Notes: generated by a model from the sequence alone, not told the origin. A DNA stretch of 46,807 nucleotides from Propionibacterium sp. (GCA_012517965.1 JAAYTZ010000105.1:1-46807); one strand, 5' to 3'; shown: positions 1 to 10,030, counted from the stretch's first letter. Made by a program: numbers and translations.

Positions 1-211
1 CGGCCGGCGGGGCCGGCGTCCCCGGGCCGGGGACCGGCCCCCGGCGCACCTCGACGGTCGGGGCGATGGCGGCGTGCGCGAGGCCCCGGTGGTCGTCGAG
101 CCGCACGTCGACGAAGCGGCCCTCGATCTGCACCCGGTAGGTGTCGGCGGTGAGTTCCTCCACGTCGATGACCCGCGTGGTGTCGTTGACGGTGATGGTG
201 TAGCGGCGCAT
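1..211 (-). CDS. Biotin/lipoyl-carrier protein of acyl-CoA carboxyltransferase, N-terminal part (cut by window edge)
   Basis: The first 70 residues read out from an ATG at 209-211 as MRRYTITVNDTTRVIDVEEL and so on. This is a short beta-rich N-terminus with RVQIEGRFVDVRLDD, followed by a Pro/Gly/Ala-rich linker that runs off the left edge. That layout is typical of biotin carboxyl carrier subunits of methylmalonyl-CoA/oxaloacetate decarboxylases and of transcarboxylase (1.3S type). The biotinylation motif (AMKM) would lie outside the window, so the assignment rests on the N-terminus and on the neighbours. A strong Shine-Dalgarno (AGGAGAAGG) sits just before the ATG, and the start abuts the stop of the OadG-like gene (TAAATG). 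Translational coupling in one operon is therefore likely. Confidence 0.72.
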   Translation of the reverse strand, partial: MRRYTITVNDTTRVIDVEELTADTYRVQIEGRFVDVRLDDHRGLAHAAIAPTVEVRRGPVPGPGTPAPPA

Positions 212-610
212 TTACCTTCTCCTCCAGGGCGCGTTCTGCAGCCCGCGGCCGACCGCCACCCAACGGCTGGCCCACAGTTGCGAGCCGGGCGCGACGGTGC
301 GCATCTCGGGGGCGGCCTGCTTGCGGCGGATGTCCGCGTGCTTGATGACGGCGACCGCGATCGCCGCGATGGTCTCGTCGTCGAGGGCGTCTTGGCTCGT
401 GATCGTCACCGTGGCGGGCGCCGCCGCCGGTCGCGCCGCCTCCGCGGCGGAGGCGACGCGGGCCGCGGCGCGTTCGGTGGCGGCGGCGTCCACCCGGCCG
501 ATCACCCACAGCAGCAGCCACAAGACGGCGAGCAGGCCGAACACGACCGACATCCCGACGGCGGTCATCATGCCGCCCCAGGCCCAGTCGACCCGACTGA
601 AGTCGAACAT
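212..610 (-). CDS. OadG-family small membrane subunit (gamma/delta chain of a biotin-dependent decarboxylase or carboxyltransferase)
   Basis: 132 residues. One N-terminal membrane helix (about residues 15-40, GMSVVFGLLAVLWLLLWVIG) is followed by an Ala/Pro-rich hinge. A C-terminal segment, DDETIAAIAVAVIKHADIRR, then leads to a Trp/Arg-rich tail (WASRWVAVGRGLQNAPWRRR). This is the architecture of OadG/MmdD, the small subunit that anchors and assembles Na+-pumping oxaloacetate or methylmalonyl-CoA decarboxylases. It lies 10 bases after the carboxyltransferase gene and directly before the biotin carrier gene, matching the mmdA-mmdD-mmdC order. No beta (ion-channel) subunit gene is visible on this side. 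The protein could serve a decarboxylase or simply tether a soluble transcarboxylase. Confidence 0.82.
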   Translation of the reverse strand: MFDFSRVDWAWGGMMTAVGMSVVFGLLAVLWLLLWVIGRVDAAATERAAARVASAAEAARPAAAPATVTITSQDALDDETIAAIAVAVIKHADIRRKQAAPEMRTVAPGSQLWASRWVAVGRGLQNAPWRRR

Positions 611-620
611 CGGCGTCCTC

Positions 621-2165
621 CTAGACCGGGAAGAGCCCGTGCTTCTTGGGCACGCCGGTCTGGACCTTGGTGCGCAACACCTCCAGCGCGCGGATCAGCC
701 GGGGCCGGGTCTCCCGCGGCTCGATCACCTCGTCGATCTGGCCGACGTCGGCCGCCTCGTACGGGTTGTAGAACTTCTCCTTGTACTCGGCGATGAACCG
801 GGCCTCCTCGGCCTTCGGGTCGGCGGCCTCGGTGATCGCCCTGCGGTGGAGCAGCCGCGCGGCGCCCTCGGCGCCCATGACCGCGATCTGCGCCGTCGGC
901 CAGGCGAGGGCCACGTCGTTGTTCATCTGCCGGCTGGACAGCGCCACGTACGAGCCGCCGATCGCCTTGCGGGTGACGATCGAGATCTTGGGCACGGTCG
1001 CCTGGCAGTAGGCGTAGATGATCTTGGCGCCGTGCCGGATCACCCCGTTGTACTCCTGCTCGACGCCCGGCAGGTAGCCGGGACAGTCGACGAAGGTGAC
1101 GAGCGGGATGTTGAACTGGTCGCACAGCGTGATGTGGCGGGCGATCTTGTCCGAGGCGTTGATGTCGAGGCAACCCGACATGACGGCCGGCTGGTTGGCG
1201 ACGATGCCGACCGCGTGACCCTGGAGCCGGGCGAACGCCACGATTGCGTTGCCGGCCCAGTGGGCGTGCACCTCCAGCAGGGAGTCCGTGTCGAAGATCA
1301 GCCGCAGCACCTCGCGCATGTCGTAGGCGGCACCGTCGTCGAGCGGGACGATCGTGTTGAGCGCGTCGTCCATGCGGTCGGGGTTGTCCAGGGAGACGAT
1401 CTCCGGCGGGTCCTCGGCGTTGTTCTGGGGCAGGTAGGCGAGCAGGGTCTTGGTGAGGCGGAGCGCGGCGTGCTCGTCCTCGGCCATGAACTGGGCCACC
1501 CCGGAGTTGCTGTTGTGGATCCACGCCCCGCCCAGCTGCTCGGCGGTGACCTCCTCGCCGGTGACGGTGCGGATGATGTCGGGGCCGGTGAGGAACATGT
1601 TGGAGGTTCCCTCGACCATGATCGTGAAGTCGGTGAGGGCCGGGCTGTAGACGGCGCCGCCGGCGCACGGCCCCATGATGAGCGAGAGCTGCGGGATGAC
1701 CCCCGAGGCCTGCACGTTGCGCAGGAACACCTCGCCGTAGGCTGCGAGCGAGCGGACGCCCTCCTGCACCCGGGCGCCGCCGGAGTCGTTGAGTCCGATC
1801 AGCGGGATCCCGGACGCCATCGCCAGGTCCTGGATGCGGGAGATCTTGTTCGACTGCACCTCGGAGAACGACCCGCCCAGGACCGTGAAGTCCTGGGCGT
1901 AGACGGCGACGCGGCGTCCGTTGACCTTGCCGAAGCCGGTGATGATGCCGTCGCCCGGGTACAGGGACGCCGCCGAGCCGAACTCGGAGTTCCGGCTGGT
2001 GGCCAGCGCTCCCAGCTCCTGGAAGGACGCCTCGTCCAGCAGCAACGCGAGGCGCTCCCGCGCCGTCAGCTTGCCCTTGGCGTGCTGGGCCTCGATCCGG
2101 GCGGGCCCGCCCCCGGCGAGCGCCCGCTCGCGTTTCGCACGCAGGGTCGACAGTTGGTCGGCCAT
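621..2165 (-). CDS. mmdA: Methylmalonyl-CoA/propionyl-CoA carboxyltransferase subunit (MmdA/PccB/12S family)
   Basis: 514 residues, the usual length for a single-chain acyl-CoA carboxyltransferase with N and C halves of the crotonase fold. Visible landmarks are NDSGGARVQEGV and GPCAGGAVYSPALTDF (first oxyanion hole), then MSGCLDINASDKIARHI, VDCPGYLPGVEQE and GGSYVAL (second half). The C-terminus PKKHGLFPV resembles the KKHGNFP end of Propionibacterium transcarboxylase 12S. The central part looks more like PccB/MmdA, so the acceptor cannot be fixed: it could exchange carboxyl groups between methylmalonyl-CoA and oxaloacetate via biotin (Wood-Werkman cycle), decarboxylate methylmalonyl-CoA, or carboxylate propionyl-CoA. 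The adjacent OadG-like and biotin-carrier genes favour the first two. The upstream bases GAACGGGGAGTCA give a reasonable Shine-Dalgarno. Confidence 0.9.
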   Translation of the reverse strand: MADQLSTLRAKRERALAGGGPARIEAQHAKGKLTARERLALLLDEASFQELGALATSRNSEFGSAASLYPGDGIITGFGKVNGRRVAVYAQDFTVLGGSFSEVQSNKISRIQDLAMASGIPLIGLNDSGGARVQEGVRSLAAYGEVFLRNVQASGVIPQLSLIMGPCAGGAVYSPALTDFTIMVEGTSNMFLTGPDIIRTVTGEEVTAEQLGGAWIHNSNSGVAQFMAEDEHAALRLTKTLLAYLPQNNAEDPPEIVSLDNPDRMDDALNTIVPLDDGAAYDMREVLRLIFDTDSLLEVHAHWAGNAIVAFARLQGHAVGIVANQPAVMSGCLDINASDKIARHITLCDQFNIPLVTFVDCPGYLPGVEQEYNGVIRHGAKIIYAYCQATVPKISIVTRKAIGGSYVALSSRQMNNDVALAWPTAQIAVMGAEGAARLLHRRAITEAADPKAEEARFIAEYKEKFYNPYEAADVGQIDEVIEPRETRPRLIRALEVLRTKVQTGVPKKHGLFPV

Positions 2166-2191
2166 TGACTCCCCGTTCCGCTGGTCCGAGC

Positions 2192-2213
2192 GGACGCCGC
2201 CGCGTCGGCGTCC
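2192..2213 (-). terminator. 8-bp hairpin between the DUF456 gene and mmdA
   Basis: Perfect inverted repeat GGACGCCG / CGGCGTCC with a 6-base loop, lying in the 124-base gap between the DUF456 stop and the carboxyltransferase start. It could end the DUF456 transcript or sit in the mmdA leader. There is no T-run. Both arms contain the heptamer that is over-represented in this window, so chance pairing is possible. Confidence 0.35.
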
Positions 2214-2289
2214 GTTGGGAGGGAAGCTAGCAGCCGCACCGGACCGCGGCGGGGCGACGGCGAAGCTCTTCCCGGTCCGCCGCCGGCGG

Positions 2290-2784
2290 TCAGAGCAACT
2301 GCTGGACGACGGCCACCCCCAGCACGGTGGTCGCCGCGACCGCGCAGCAAAACTCGACGAGCATGCCGAACCCCACCGACTTGAGGGCGATCCAACTGGT
2401 CTCGACCGCCCGGCGGACGTCGCGGACCCGGACCCACTCGCTGCCGAACAGCCCGGCCACGAAGCCGAGCACGAGCCCGACGACGGGGATCACGAAGAAG
2501 CCGACGACCCCGGTCACGATGCCGATCAGCACGGAACGGGAGGGAATCTCCTGCCGACGGAGCGTCCGGCCGGTGATCAGGTACTGGGCGGACGCCCCCG
2601 CCGCGACGAACAGCAGGCCGATCGCGAACACGATCCAGCCGTAGGGCGAGCCGCCCCACAGCGCGAAGATCAGGAGCCCCGCGGCCACCGTGACGCTGCC
2701 GGGCAGGACGGGCACGATGGTGCCGGCGACCCCGACCAGGGCCAGGAGGACGGCGGCGATCGCGGCGAGGAGGGCGGGAGTCAC
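2290..2784 (-). CDS. DUF456 family membrane protein
   Basis: 164 residues, almost entirely hydrophobic, with about four to five membrane segments and Gly-rich stretches such as GVAGTIVPVLPGSVTVAAGLL and FFVIPVVGLVLGFVAGLFGSE. The motif order and length fit the DUF456 family of small integral membrane proteins, whose function is not known. The start is a GTG at 2782-2784. There is no Shine-Dalgarno, but a TACGCT hexamer ends 7 bases upstream, which supports a leaderless message beginning at this codon. It sits between hydE and the carboxyltransferase gene on the same strand. The gaps on both sides do not demand co-transcription. Confidence 0.85.
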   Translation of the reverse strand: MTPALLAAIAAVLLALVGVAGTIVPVLPGSVTVAAGLLIFALWGGSPYGWIVFAIGLLFVAAGASAQYLITGRTLRRQEIPSRSVLIGIVTGVVGFFVIPVVGLVLGFVAGLFGSEWVRVRDVRRAVETSWIALKSVGFGMLVEFCCAVAATTVLGVAVVQQLL

Positions 2785-2791
2785 GGCGTCC

Positions 2792-2797
2792 AGCGTA
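2792..2797 (-). promoter_or_regulatory. -10 element (TACGCT) 7 bases before the DUF456 start
   Basis: TACGCT followed by 7 bases and then the GTG start, with no Shine-Dalgarno. The stretch TACGCTGGACG is identical to that in front of uvrB. This fits leaderless transcription; no convincing -35 is seen. Confidence 0.5.
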
Positions 2798-2830
2798 CGG
2801 AGCCGCGCAACCGCAGCCGGCGGCGCGGCG

Positions 2831-3877
2831 TCAGCGCCGCACGGCCTCCTGGCCCTCGCCGATCAGCCGGTACCCGATCGCGCCCATCCGCTCCGCGAGC
2901 CGGTCCACCCCCTCGATCGTCTCGACTCCGGTGGTGTCCTTGCCGGCGTAGGGGGCGTAGAGCGCCTGGTAGCGCGGCGGGGTCAGGTTCGGCGCCAGCA
3001 CGTTGACCCCCGCCATGACCGCAAGCTCGCGGCCCCGGGGGTGGGCGCAGGCGACGGAGGTCAGGCAGGGCAGCAGCACGTCGGGCAGCAGCAGCCGCAC
3101 CAGGCTCAGGACGAACAACGTCCGTTCGAAGCTGCCCGCTGGCTGGTCGCCGAGGGGGGCGTCCGGCGCAGGCCGGAAGGTGCCCACCAGCGCGATCTCC
3201 GGCCGGAACGACTGCAGGAACGCGAGGTCCTGCGCCAGGTGGCGCGGCGTCTGGTGGGGCAGGCCGACCAGCATGCCGGCGCCGACCTGGTAGCCGATGG
3301 ACCGCAGGTCCTTCAGGGACTCGACCCGGTGGGCCCAGGTGCGGCGGCGCGGGTGCAGTTGGGCGTAGTGCGCTTCGTCCGCGGTAACGTGCCCGAGCAG
3401 GTAGCGATCGGCGCCCGCGGCGTAGAGCCGCTGGTAGGTCGTGTGCGTGTGCTCGCCGAGCGCGAGAGCGATCGCGGCGTCCGGGAAGCGCTTCCGGACC
3501 GCCCAGATGAGCTCGTCGACCCCGTCGTCCTCGGCCGCGCACTCCTCACCGCCCTGCAGGACGAGCGTCCGGCAGCCCCGGCGGTGGCCCTCGGCGCACG
3601 CGGTCAGGATCTCCTCACGGGTCAGCCGGAAGCGCTCGAGCCCCGCGTTGCTGGCGCGGAGCCCGCAGTAGTAGCAGTCGCGGGCGCAGTGGTTGGCGAT
3701 CTCGACCACGCCCCACAGGTAGAGCCCGGAACCCAGCCGATCGCGGGCGACGCGGTAGGCGAGGCGCGTGGCGTGGTCGCGGTCGGCGGGCGTGTAGGTG
3801 CTGAGCAGTTCTTCGAACTCGTCGACGGCGAGGGTGCCCTCGGCGCTCAGCCGGTCGATCAGGTCGGTGTTGGCCAC
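2831..3877 (-). CDS. hydE: HydE-type radical SAM protein ([FeFe]-hydrogenase H-cluster maturase family)
   Basis: 348 residues from a GTG at 3875-3877, the same length as Thermotoga HydE. The radical-SAM cluster motif is C64-ARD-C68-YY-C71, preceded by LYLWGVVEIANH and followed by GLRASNAGLERFRLTREEI. Further family landmarks are TLVLQGGEE, GADRYLLGH, GYQVGAGMLVGLPHQT and the C-terminal NVLAPNLTPPRYQALYAPYAGK. The C-terminal cysteines that bind a second, dispensable cluster in some HydE proteins are absent. HydE helps build the organic part of the H-cluster in [FeFe]-hydrogenases. No hydA, hydF or hydG is in the window, so its partner is unseen. PylB and HmdB are relatives, but the similarity pattern favours HydE. 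The start was chosen from the -10/start spacing; a TTG at 3884-3886 is an alternative. Confidence 0.85.
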   Translation of the reverse strand: MANTDLIDRLSAEGTLAVDEFEELLSTYTPADRDHATRLAYRVARDRLGSGLYLWGVVEIANHCARDCYYCGLRASNAGLERFRLTREEILTACAEGHRRGCRTLVLQGGEECAAEDDGVDELIWAVRKRFPDAAIALALGEHTHTTYQRLYAAGADRYLLGHVTADEAHYAQLHPRRRTWAHRVESLKDLRSIGYQVGAGMLVGLPHQTPRHLAQDLAFLQSFRPEIALVGTFRPAPDAPLGDQPAGSFERTLFVLSLVRLLLPDVLLPCLTSVACAHPRGRELAVMAGVNVLAPNLTPPRYQALYAPYAGKDTTGVETIEGVDRLAERMGAIGYRLIGEGQEAVRR

Positions 3878-3885
3878 GTCGATCA

Positions 3886-3891
3886 ACAGTA
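3886..3891 (-). promoter_or_regulatory. -10 element (TACTGT) 8 bases before the hydE start
   Basis: TACTGT lies 8 bases upstream of the GTG chosen for hydE. No Shine-Dalgarno is seen for that codon, consistent with a leaderless or nearly leaderless message. Confidence 0.4.
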
Positions 3892-3938
3892 GCCCGCTCC
3901 GGGGACCATGCCGAGGGCCGGGGCGTCGGCGTCCGGGG

Positions 3939-5540
3939 TCAGGCGAGCGAGACGAGTTCGGCGTACTCGGGGCTCCAGAGGTCCTCGTCGCCGTCGGGCA
4001 GCAGCAGCACCCGGTCGGGTTCCAGGGCGGTGACCGCACCCTCGTCGTGCGTGACCAGGACCACGGCGCCCGCGTACGTGCGCAGCGCCTCGAGCACCTC
4101 GCGGCGGGACGCCGGGTCGAGGTTGTTGGTCGGCTCGTCGAGCAGCAGCACGTTGGCCGCGCTCACCACCAGCATCGCCAGCGCGAGCCGGGTCTTCTCG
4201 CCGCCGGACAGGACGCGGGCCGGCTTGTCGACATCGTCGCCGGTGAACAGGAACGACCCGAGGATCTTGCGCACCTCGGTCTCGTTGAGGTCCGGGGACG
4301 CCGACACCATGTTCTCCAGCACCGAGCGCGACACGTCGATCGTCTCGTGCTCCTGGGCGTAGTAGCCCAGCCGCAGGCCGTGGCCGGGCCGAACCTCGCC
4401 GGTGTCGGGCTCCTCCAGGCCGGACAGCAGCCGCAGGAGCGTGGTCTTGCCGGCGCCGTTGAGACCGAGGACGACCACCTTCGCCCCGCGGTCGATCGCC
4501 AGGTCGACCCCCGTGAACACCTCCAGCGAGCCGTAGCTCTTGCTCAGGTCGGACGCCGTGAGCGGCACCTTGCCGCAGGGTGCCGGCTCCGGGAAGCGGA
4601 TCTTCGCCACCTTGTCGGTGGCCCGCTCCCCCTCGGTGGCGGCCAGGAGCTTCTCGGCCCGGCGGGCCATGTTCTGGGCGGCCGTCGCCTTGGTGGCCTT
4701 CGCCCCTAGCTTCTCGGCCTGCTCCCGCAGGCGGGCCGCCTTCCGCTCGGCGTTGAGGCGCTCGCGCTTGCGGCGCTTCTCATCGGTCTCCCGCTGCACC
4801 AGGTACTTCTTCCAGTCCATGGCGTACTGGTCGAGTTCGGCCCGGTTGGCGTCGAGGTGGAAGACCTTGTTGACGACGGCGTCCAGCAGGCCCGAGTCGT
4901 GGGAGATCACGACGAGGCCGCCCGGGTAGTCCTTGAGGTAGGCCCGCAGCCAGACGATCGAGTCGGCGTCCAGGTGGTTCGTCGGCTCGTCGAGCAGCAG
5001 GGTGTCGGCGCCGGAGAACAGGATGCGGGCCAGTTCGACGCGTCGGCGCTGCCCCCCGGAGAGCGTGCCGATCTCCTGGGTGAGAACGCGGTCGGGCAGG
5101 CCCAGGTTGGCGGCGATGCGCGCGGCCTCGGACTCTGCGGCGTAACCGCCGGCCGCGTCCAGTTCGGCCTCGGCTCGGGCGTAGCTCCGCATCGCCGCCT
5201 CCTGCGCCGCCTCGTCGCCCGCCTCGGCGATGGCCAGCGAATAGGTGGCCAGCCGGCGCAGGATCGAGTCGAGGCCGCGGGCGGCGAGGATGCGGTCCCG
5301 CGCCAGGACGTGCAGGTCCCCCGTGCGCGGGTCCTGCGGGAGGTACCCGATCAGGCCGGTGCGCGTGATCGACCCGGCCGAAGGCAGCCCCTCCCCCGCC
5401 AGGATGCGGGTCAGCGTGGTCTTGCCGGCCCCGTTGCGGCCGACGAGGCCGATGCGGTCCCCGGAGGCCACCTGGAAGGAGCAGGGCGCGAGCAGCAGCC
5501 GGGCCCCCACCCGGACCTCCACCTCGCGCGCCGTGATCAC
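3939..5540 (-). CDS. ABC-F family ATPase (ribosome-associated, no membrane domain)
   Basis: 533 residues with two ABC ATPase domains and no membrane segments. Domain 1 has Walker A GLVGRNGAGKTT, signature LSGGQRRRVELARILF and Walker B TLLLDEPTNHLD. A charged linker rich in Lys/Arg/Glu (around KKYLVQRETDEKRRKRER) follows, then domain 2 with VVLGLNGAGKTT, LSGGEKTRLALAML and NVLLLDEPTNNLD. The charged linker corresponds to the P-site tRNA-interaction motif of ABC-F factors, which act on ribosomes in translation regulation or antibiotic protection; which role applies here cannot be told. The GTG at 5538-5540 is preferred because the protein then begins at the expected VITAREVEVRVGARLLL, and an ATACTT hexamer lies 7 bases upstream. 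It is divergent from the AI-2E-family gene. Confidence 0.9.
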   Translation of the reverse strand: MITAREVEVRVGARLLLAPCSFQVASGDRIGLVGRNGAGKTTLTRILAGEGLPSAGSITRTGLIGYLPQDPRTGDLHVLARDRILAARGLDSILRRLATYSLAIAEAGDEAAQEAAMRSYARAEAELDAAGGYAAESEAARIAANLGLPDRVLTQEIGTLSGGQRRRVELARILFSGADTLLLDEPTNHLDADSIVWLRAYLKDYPGGLVVISHDSGLLDAVVNKVFHLDANRAELDQYAMDWKKYLVQRETDEKRRKRERLNAERKAARLREQAEKLGAKATKATAAQNMARRAEKLLAATEGERATDKVAKIRFPEPAPCGKVPLTASDLSKSYGSLEVFTGVDLAIDRGAKVVVLGLNGAGKTTLLRLLSGLEEPDTGEVRPGHGLRLGYYAQEHETIDVSRSVLENMVSASPDLNETEVRKILGSFLFTGDDVDKPARVLSGGEKTRLALAMLVVSAANVLLLDEPTNNLDPASRREVLEALRTYAGAVVLVTHDEGAVTALEPDRVLLLPDGDEDLWSPEYAELVSLA

Positions 5541-5614
5541 GAGGAGCAAGTATCCCGACGCGGCGCGCGACGGGTCAAAGCCGCACCGGTCGCGGGGCCC
5601 TCGGCGGCGTCCCC

Positions 5615-5620
5615 TACCCT
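5615..5620 (+). promoter_or_regulatory. -10 element (TACCCT) 7 bases before the AI-2E-family gene
   Basis: TACCCT, then 7 bases, then ATG. There is no Shine-Dalgarno, the leaderless arrangement seen repeatedly in this window. Confidence 0.5.
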
Positions 5621-5627
5621 TGGCGGC

Positions 5628-6848
5628 ATGGACTCGACCGCACCCCACACCGGCTGGCCCAAGATCCTGACCGTCCTGCTGATCTGGTGCGCCTTCGCCG
5701 GCGTCCTCGTCGCCCTGCACGCGTCCGCCGACCTCGTCGGGCCGCTGTTCGCCGCCCTGAACCTGGTGATCGCCGCCTGGCCGGTGCGCACCGCCCTCCT
5801 GCGACGGGGCGCCCCGCGGCTCGTCGCGACCGTGACCCTGGGGCTGGTGGTGTTCGTCGTCCTCGGCCTCGCGATCTTCGTCCTGTACTGGGGCGTGTCG
5901 TCGCTGGTGCGGGAACTCCCCGATTACCAGGACCAGTTCACCCGGATGTACGCCGAGATCGTCGCGTTCGCCGCCACCTTCGGCATCAGCCAGGACCAGA
6001 TGATGGACCAACTCAAGCAGATCAGCCCGAGCAGCATCGCCGGTTGGGTCACCTCGGCGGTGTCCGGGCTCTCCGGGATCGTCGTGGCCGTCGGCGTCCT
6101 GGCGGTCATGATCTTCCTGCTGGTGCTCGACTCGTCCGGCTACGAGCAGCGCACCCGGGCGCTGGCCGCGCACCGGCCGAACGTGGCGGTGGCGCTCGCC
6201 GAGTTCACCGCGGGCGTCCGGCGCTACTGGGTGGTGACCAGCGTGTTCGGCCTCATCGTGGCCGTCCTCGACGTGGTGGTGCTGCTGGTGCTCGGCGTGC
6301 CGCTGGCGCTGGTGTGGGGCATCATCTCGTTCCTGACCAACTACATCCCCAACGTCGGCTTCGTCATCGGGATCATCCCGCCGGCGCTCATGGCGCTGCT
6401 CGCCAACGGACCCACCGCGGCCCTCGCGGTCGTGGTGGCGTACTCGGTGATCAACTTCGTGATCCAGTCGGTGATCCAGCCCAAGTTCAACGGGGACGCC
6501 GTCGGCGTCACCGCCCTCGTCTCGTTCCTGTCCCTGCTGCTGTGGAGCGCGGTCCTCGGCCCCATCGGCGCCCTGCTGGGCCTGCCCGCGACCCTGTTCT
6601 TCAAGGCGCTGCTGGTCGACACCGACCCTTCGACGCGCTGGTTCAACGCGTTCATCGCCAGCGACCCGGTGACGTCGCACCCCCTGGACCGCGGCTCGAT
6701 CCGCCACGCGGAGGAGGCGGTCGTGGCGGCCGCGGCGGAACTCGATCTCGCCGAGCACGAGGACGCCGCCGCGCCGCGGCCGGCGGCGGCCGCGGTCCCC
6801 GTCAAGGCCCCCGGTCGGCCCCACCCCCGGACGGACCCGGCCGGCTGA
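5628..6848 (+). CDS. AI-2E/PerM-family membrane transporter
   Basis: 406 residues with about seven to eight membrane helices. The N-terminus carries two close helices (WPKILTVLLIWCAFAGVLVAL and an adjacent one). A longer soluble segment (residues about 95-145, LVRELPDYQDQFTRMYAEIV) separates them from the C-terminal block that defines the family: FLTNYIPNVGFVIGIIPPAL, INFVIQSVIQPKFNGDAVG, LVSFLSLLLWSAVLGPIGA and LGLPATLFFKAL. Family members export diverse small molecules or Na+; the name AI-2E is historical and the substrate here is unknown. The tail of about 60 residues is Ala/Pro-rich and probably disordered. The gene is followed after 82 bases by the H+-pyrophosphatase gene on the same strand. 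Confidence 0.88.
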   Translation: MDSTAPHTGWPKILTVLLIWCAFAGVLVALHASADLVGPLFAALNLVIAAWPVRTALLRRGAPRLVATVTLGLVVFVVLGLAIFVLYWGVSSLVRELPDYQDQFTRMYAEIVAFAATFGISQDQMMDQLKQISPSSIAGWVTSAVSGLSGIVVAVGVLAVMIFLLVLDSSGYEQRTRALAAHRPNVAVALAEFTAGVRRYWVVTSVFGLIVAVLDVVVLLVLGVPLALVWGIISFLTNYIPNVGFVIGIIPPALMALLANGPTAALAVVVAYSVINFVIQSVIQPKFNGDAVGVTALVSFLSLLLWSAVLGPIGALLGLPATLFFKALLVDTDPSTRWFNAFIASDPVTSHPLDRGSIRHAEEAVVAAAAELDLAEHEDAAAPRPAAAAVPVKAPGRPHPRTDPAG

Positions 6849-6918
6849 GCCGGGCCTGCGGCGTCCGAAGCAGGTCCGGGCAGCGGCCCCGACCCTCGTC
6901 AACCGGCCCCCGGCAGGG

Positions 6919-6924
6919 CATCAT
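6919..6924 (+). promoter_or_regulatory. Possible -10 element (CATCAT) 6 bases before hppA
   Basis: CATCAT, then 6 bases, then ATG, with no Shine-Dalgarno. It matches the spacing seen for other leaderless candidates, but the hexamer departs from TANNNT. Confidence 0.25.
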
Positions 6925-6930
6925 TCGGCC

Positions 6931-9216
<2,286 letters not shown>

Positions 9217-9232
9217 GGCCGGCGCCGCCGGG

Positions 9233-10003
9233 TCACCGGTTCGCCGAGCGCCACCAGAGCGGGTGGTGCTCCCGCAGCTCGTCGTGGGAGGGCATCGGGT
9301 AGCAGGCCAGGTCCGGGCCGTTGCCGTAGTAGAACCCGCTGCCGACCTTGACCATCCGCAGAGCGAACTCCGGCGACTGGACCCGCTCCACCAGTTTCGA
9401 GACCTTGCCGGGCCGGGTGACCTCGGCCAGCGCCTCCCGTAGGTGGTGGAGGTTGTCGTAGGGCAGATCACGGCCGGCGGCGGCGTCCGGGTCGGTGGCG
9501 AGCGGCCCCAACTCGAGCTCCACGAAGAAGAGCCCCGGGAACCGCACGAACTTGGTCGGCGCCACCGTGATGCTCTCGTAGAAGGCGCGTGGCGACTCCG
9601 AGCTGGCCACCAGGCTGTCCACCGGCGCCAGTTCCTTGTACAGGTGCAGCCCGGGCGCGGGGTCCGGCAGCCGGGCGCTCCGGCTCAACTCGAGGGTGGC
9701 GCCGTAGGCCGTGGTCACATACAGCGGACCGAGGGCGGCGACCGGGACGTGCTCCAGCACCCGGTAGGTCGCCACGTAGACCGAGTTCTTGGGGCTGCCG
9801 TCGTCGTGGGCGCGGCACTTGGCCAGCGCCTCGTCGAGCGCGAAGAAGGGGTGCCGGAAGTCGGGGTCCAGTTCGAAGAACAGCGCCTGGCCCTTGGACT
9901 TGAAGCCGTACCCGGTCGCGTAGTACTGGCCGAACTCGGCGGGTTCGAGCTGGGAGGCGATGAGCGCCTCGGGGATCAGCGAGAAGTACAGGTGCGTGCG
10001 CAT
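9233..10003 (-). CDS. Conserved-looking protein of unknown function
   Basis: 256 residues from an ATG at 10001-10003 with a clear Shine-Dalgarno (GGAGGGGCC). I do not recognise the family. It looks soluble: no signal peptide, no membrane helix, and an aromatic-rich mixed sequence (MRTHLYFSLIPEALIASQL, GYGFKSKGQALFFELDPDF). There are recurring VYVATYRVLEHVP / LYVTTAYGATLELS strands and a C-terminal YYGNGPDLACYPMPSHDELREH. No Walker, radical-SAM, zinc or nucleotide-binding motif stands out. It is transcribed toward hppA from a leadered promoter candidate (TACACT at 10031-10036). Its codon use and GC content match its neighbours, so recent transfer is not indicated. Confidence 0.75.
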   Translation of the reverse strand: MRTHLYFSLIPEALIASQLEPAEFGQYYATGYGFKSKGQALFFELDPDFRHPFFALDEALAKCRAHDDGSPKNSVYVATYRVLEHVPVAALGPLYVTTAYGATLELSRSARLPDPAPGLHLYKELAPVDSLVASSESPRAFYESITVAPTKFVRFPGLFFVELELGPLATDPDAAAGRDLPYDNLHHLREALAEVTRPGKVSKLVERVQSPEFALRMVKVGSGFYYGNGPDLACYPMPSHDELREHHPLWWRSANR

Positions 10004-10030
10004 GGCCCCTCCATCGACGGGTTTCCCGAG

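Noticed and set aside
297-2168. Long plus-strand open frame (623 codons) antisense to mmdA
   Set aside because: Third-position GC bias opens frames opposite real genes. The product is a low-complexity Val/Asp/Gly/Arg string with no family features, and the minus strand encodes a textbook carboxyltransferase.
2831-3877. hydE as biotin synthase (bioB) or thiazole synthase (thiH)
   Set aside because: All share CxxxCxxC, but the TLVLQGGEE, GADRYLLGH and NLTPPRYQALYAPY features and the length fit HydE; BioB cysteines for the auxiliary [2Fe-2S] cluster are absent.
5541-6902. Upstream extension of the ABC-F gene to 987 codons
   Set aside because: The extra ~450 residues are antisense to the AI-2E-family transporter and have charged low-complexity sequence. 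The ABC-F protein begins naturally at GTG 5538-5540.
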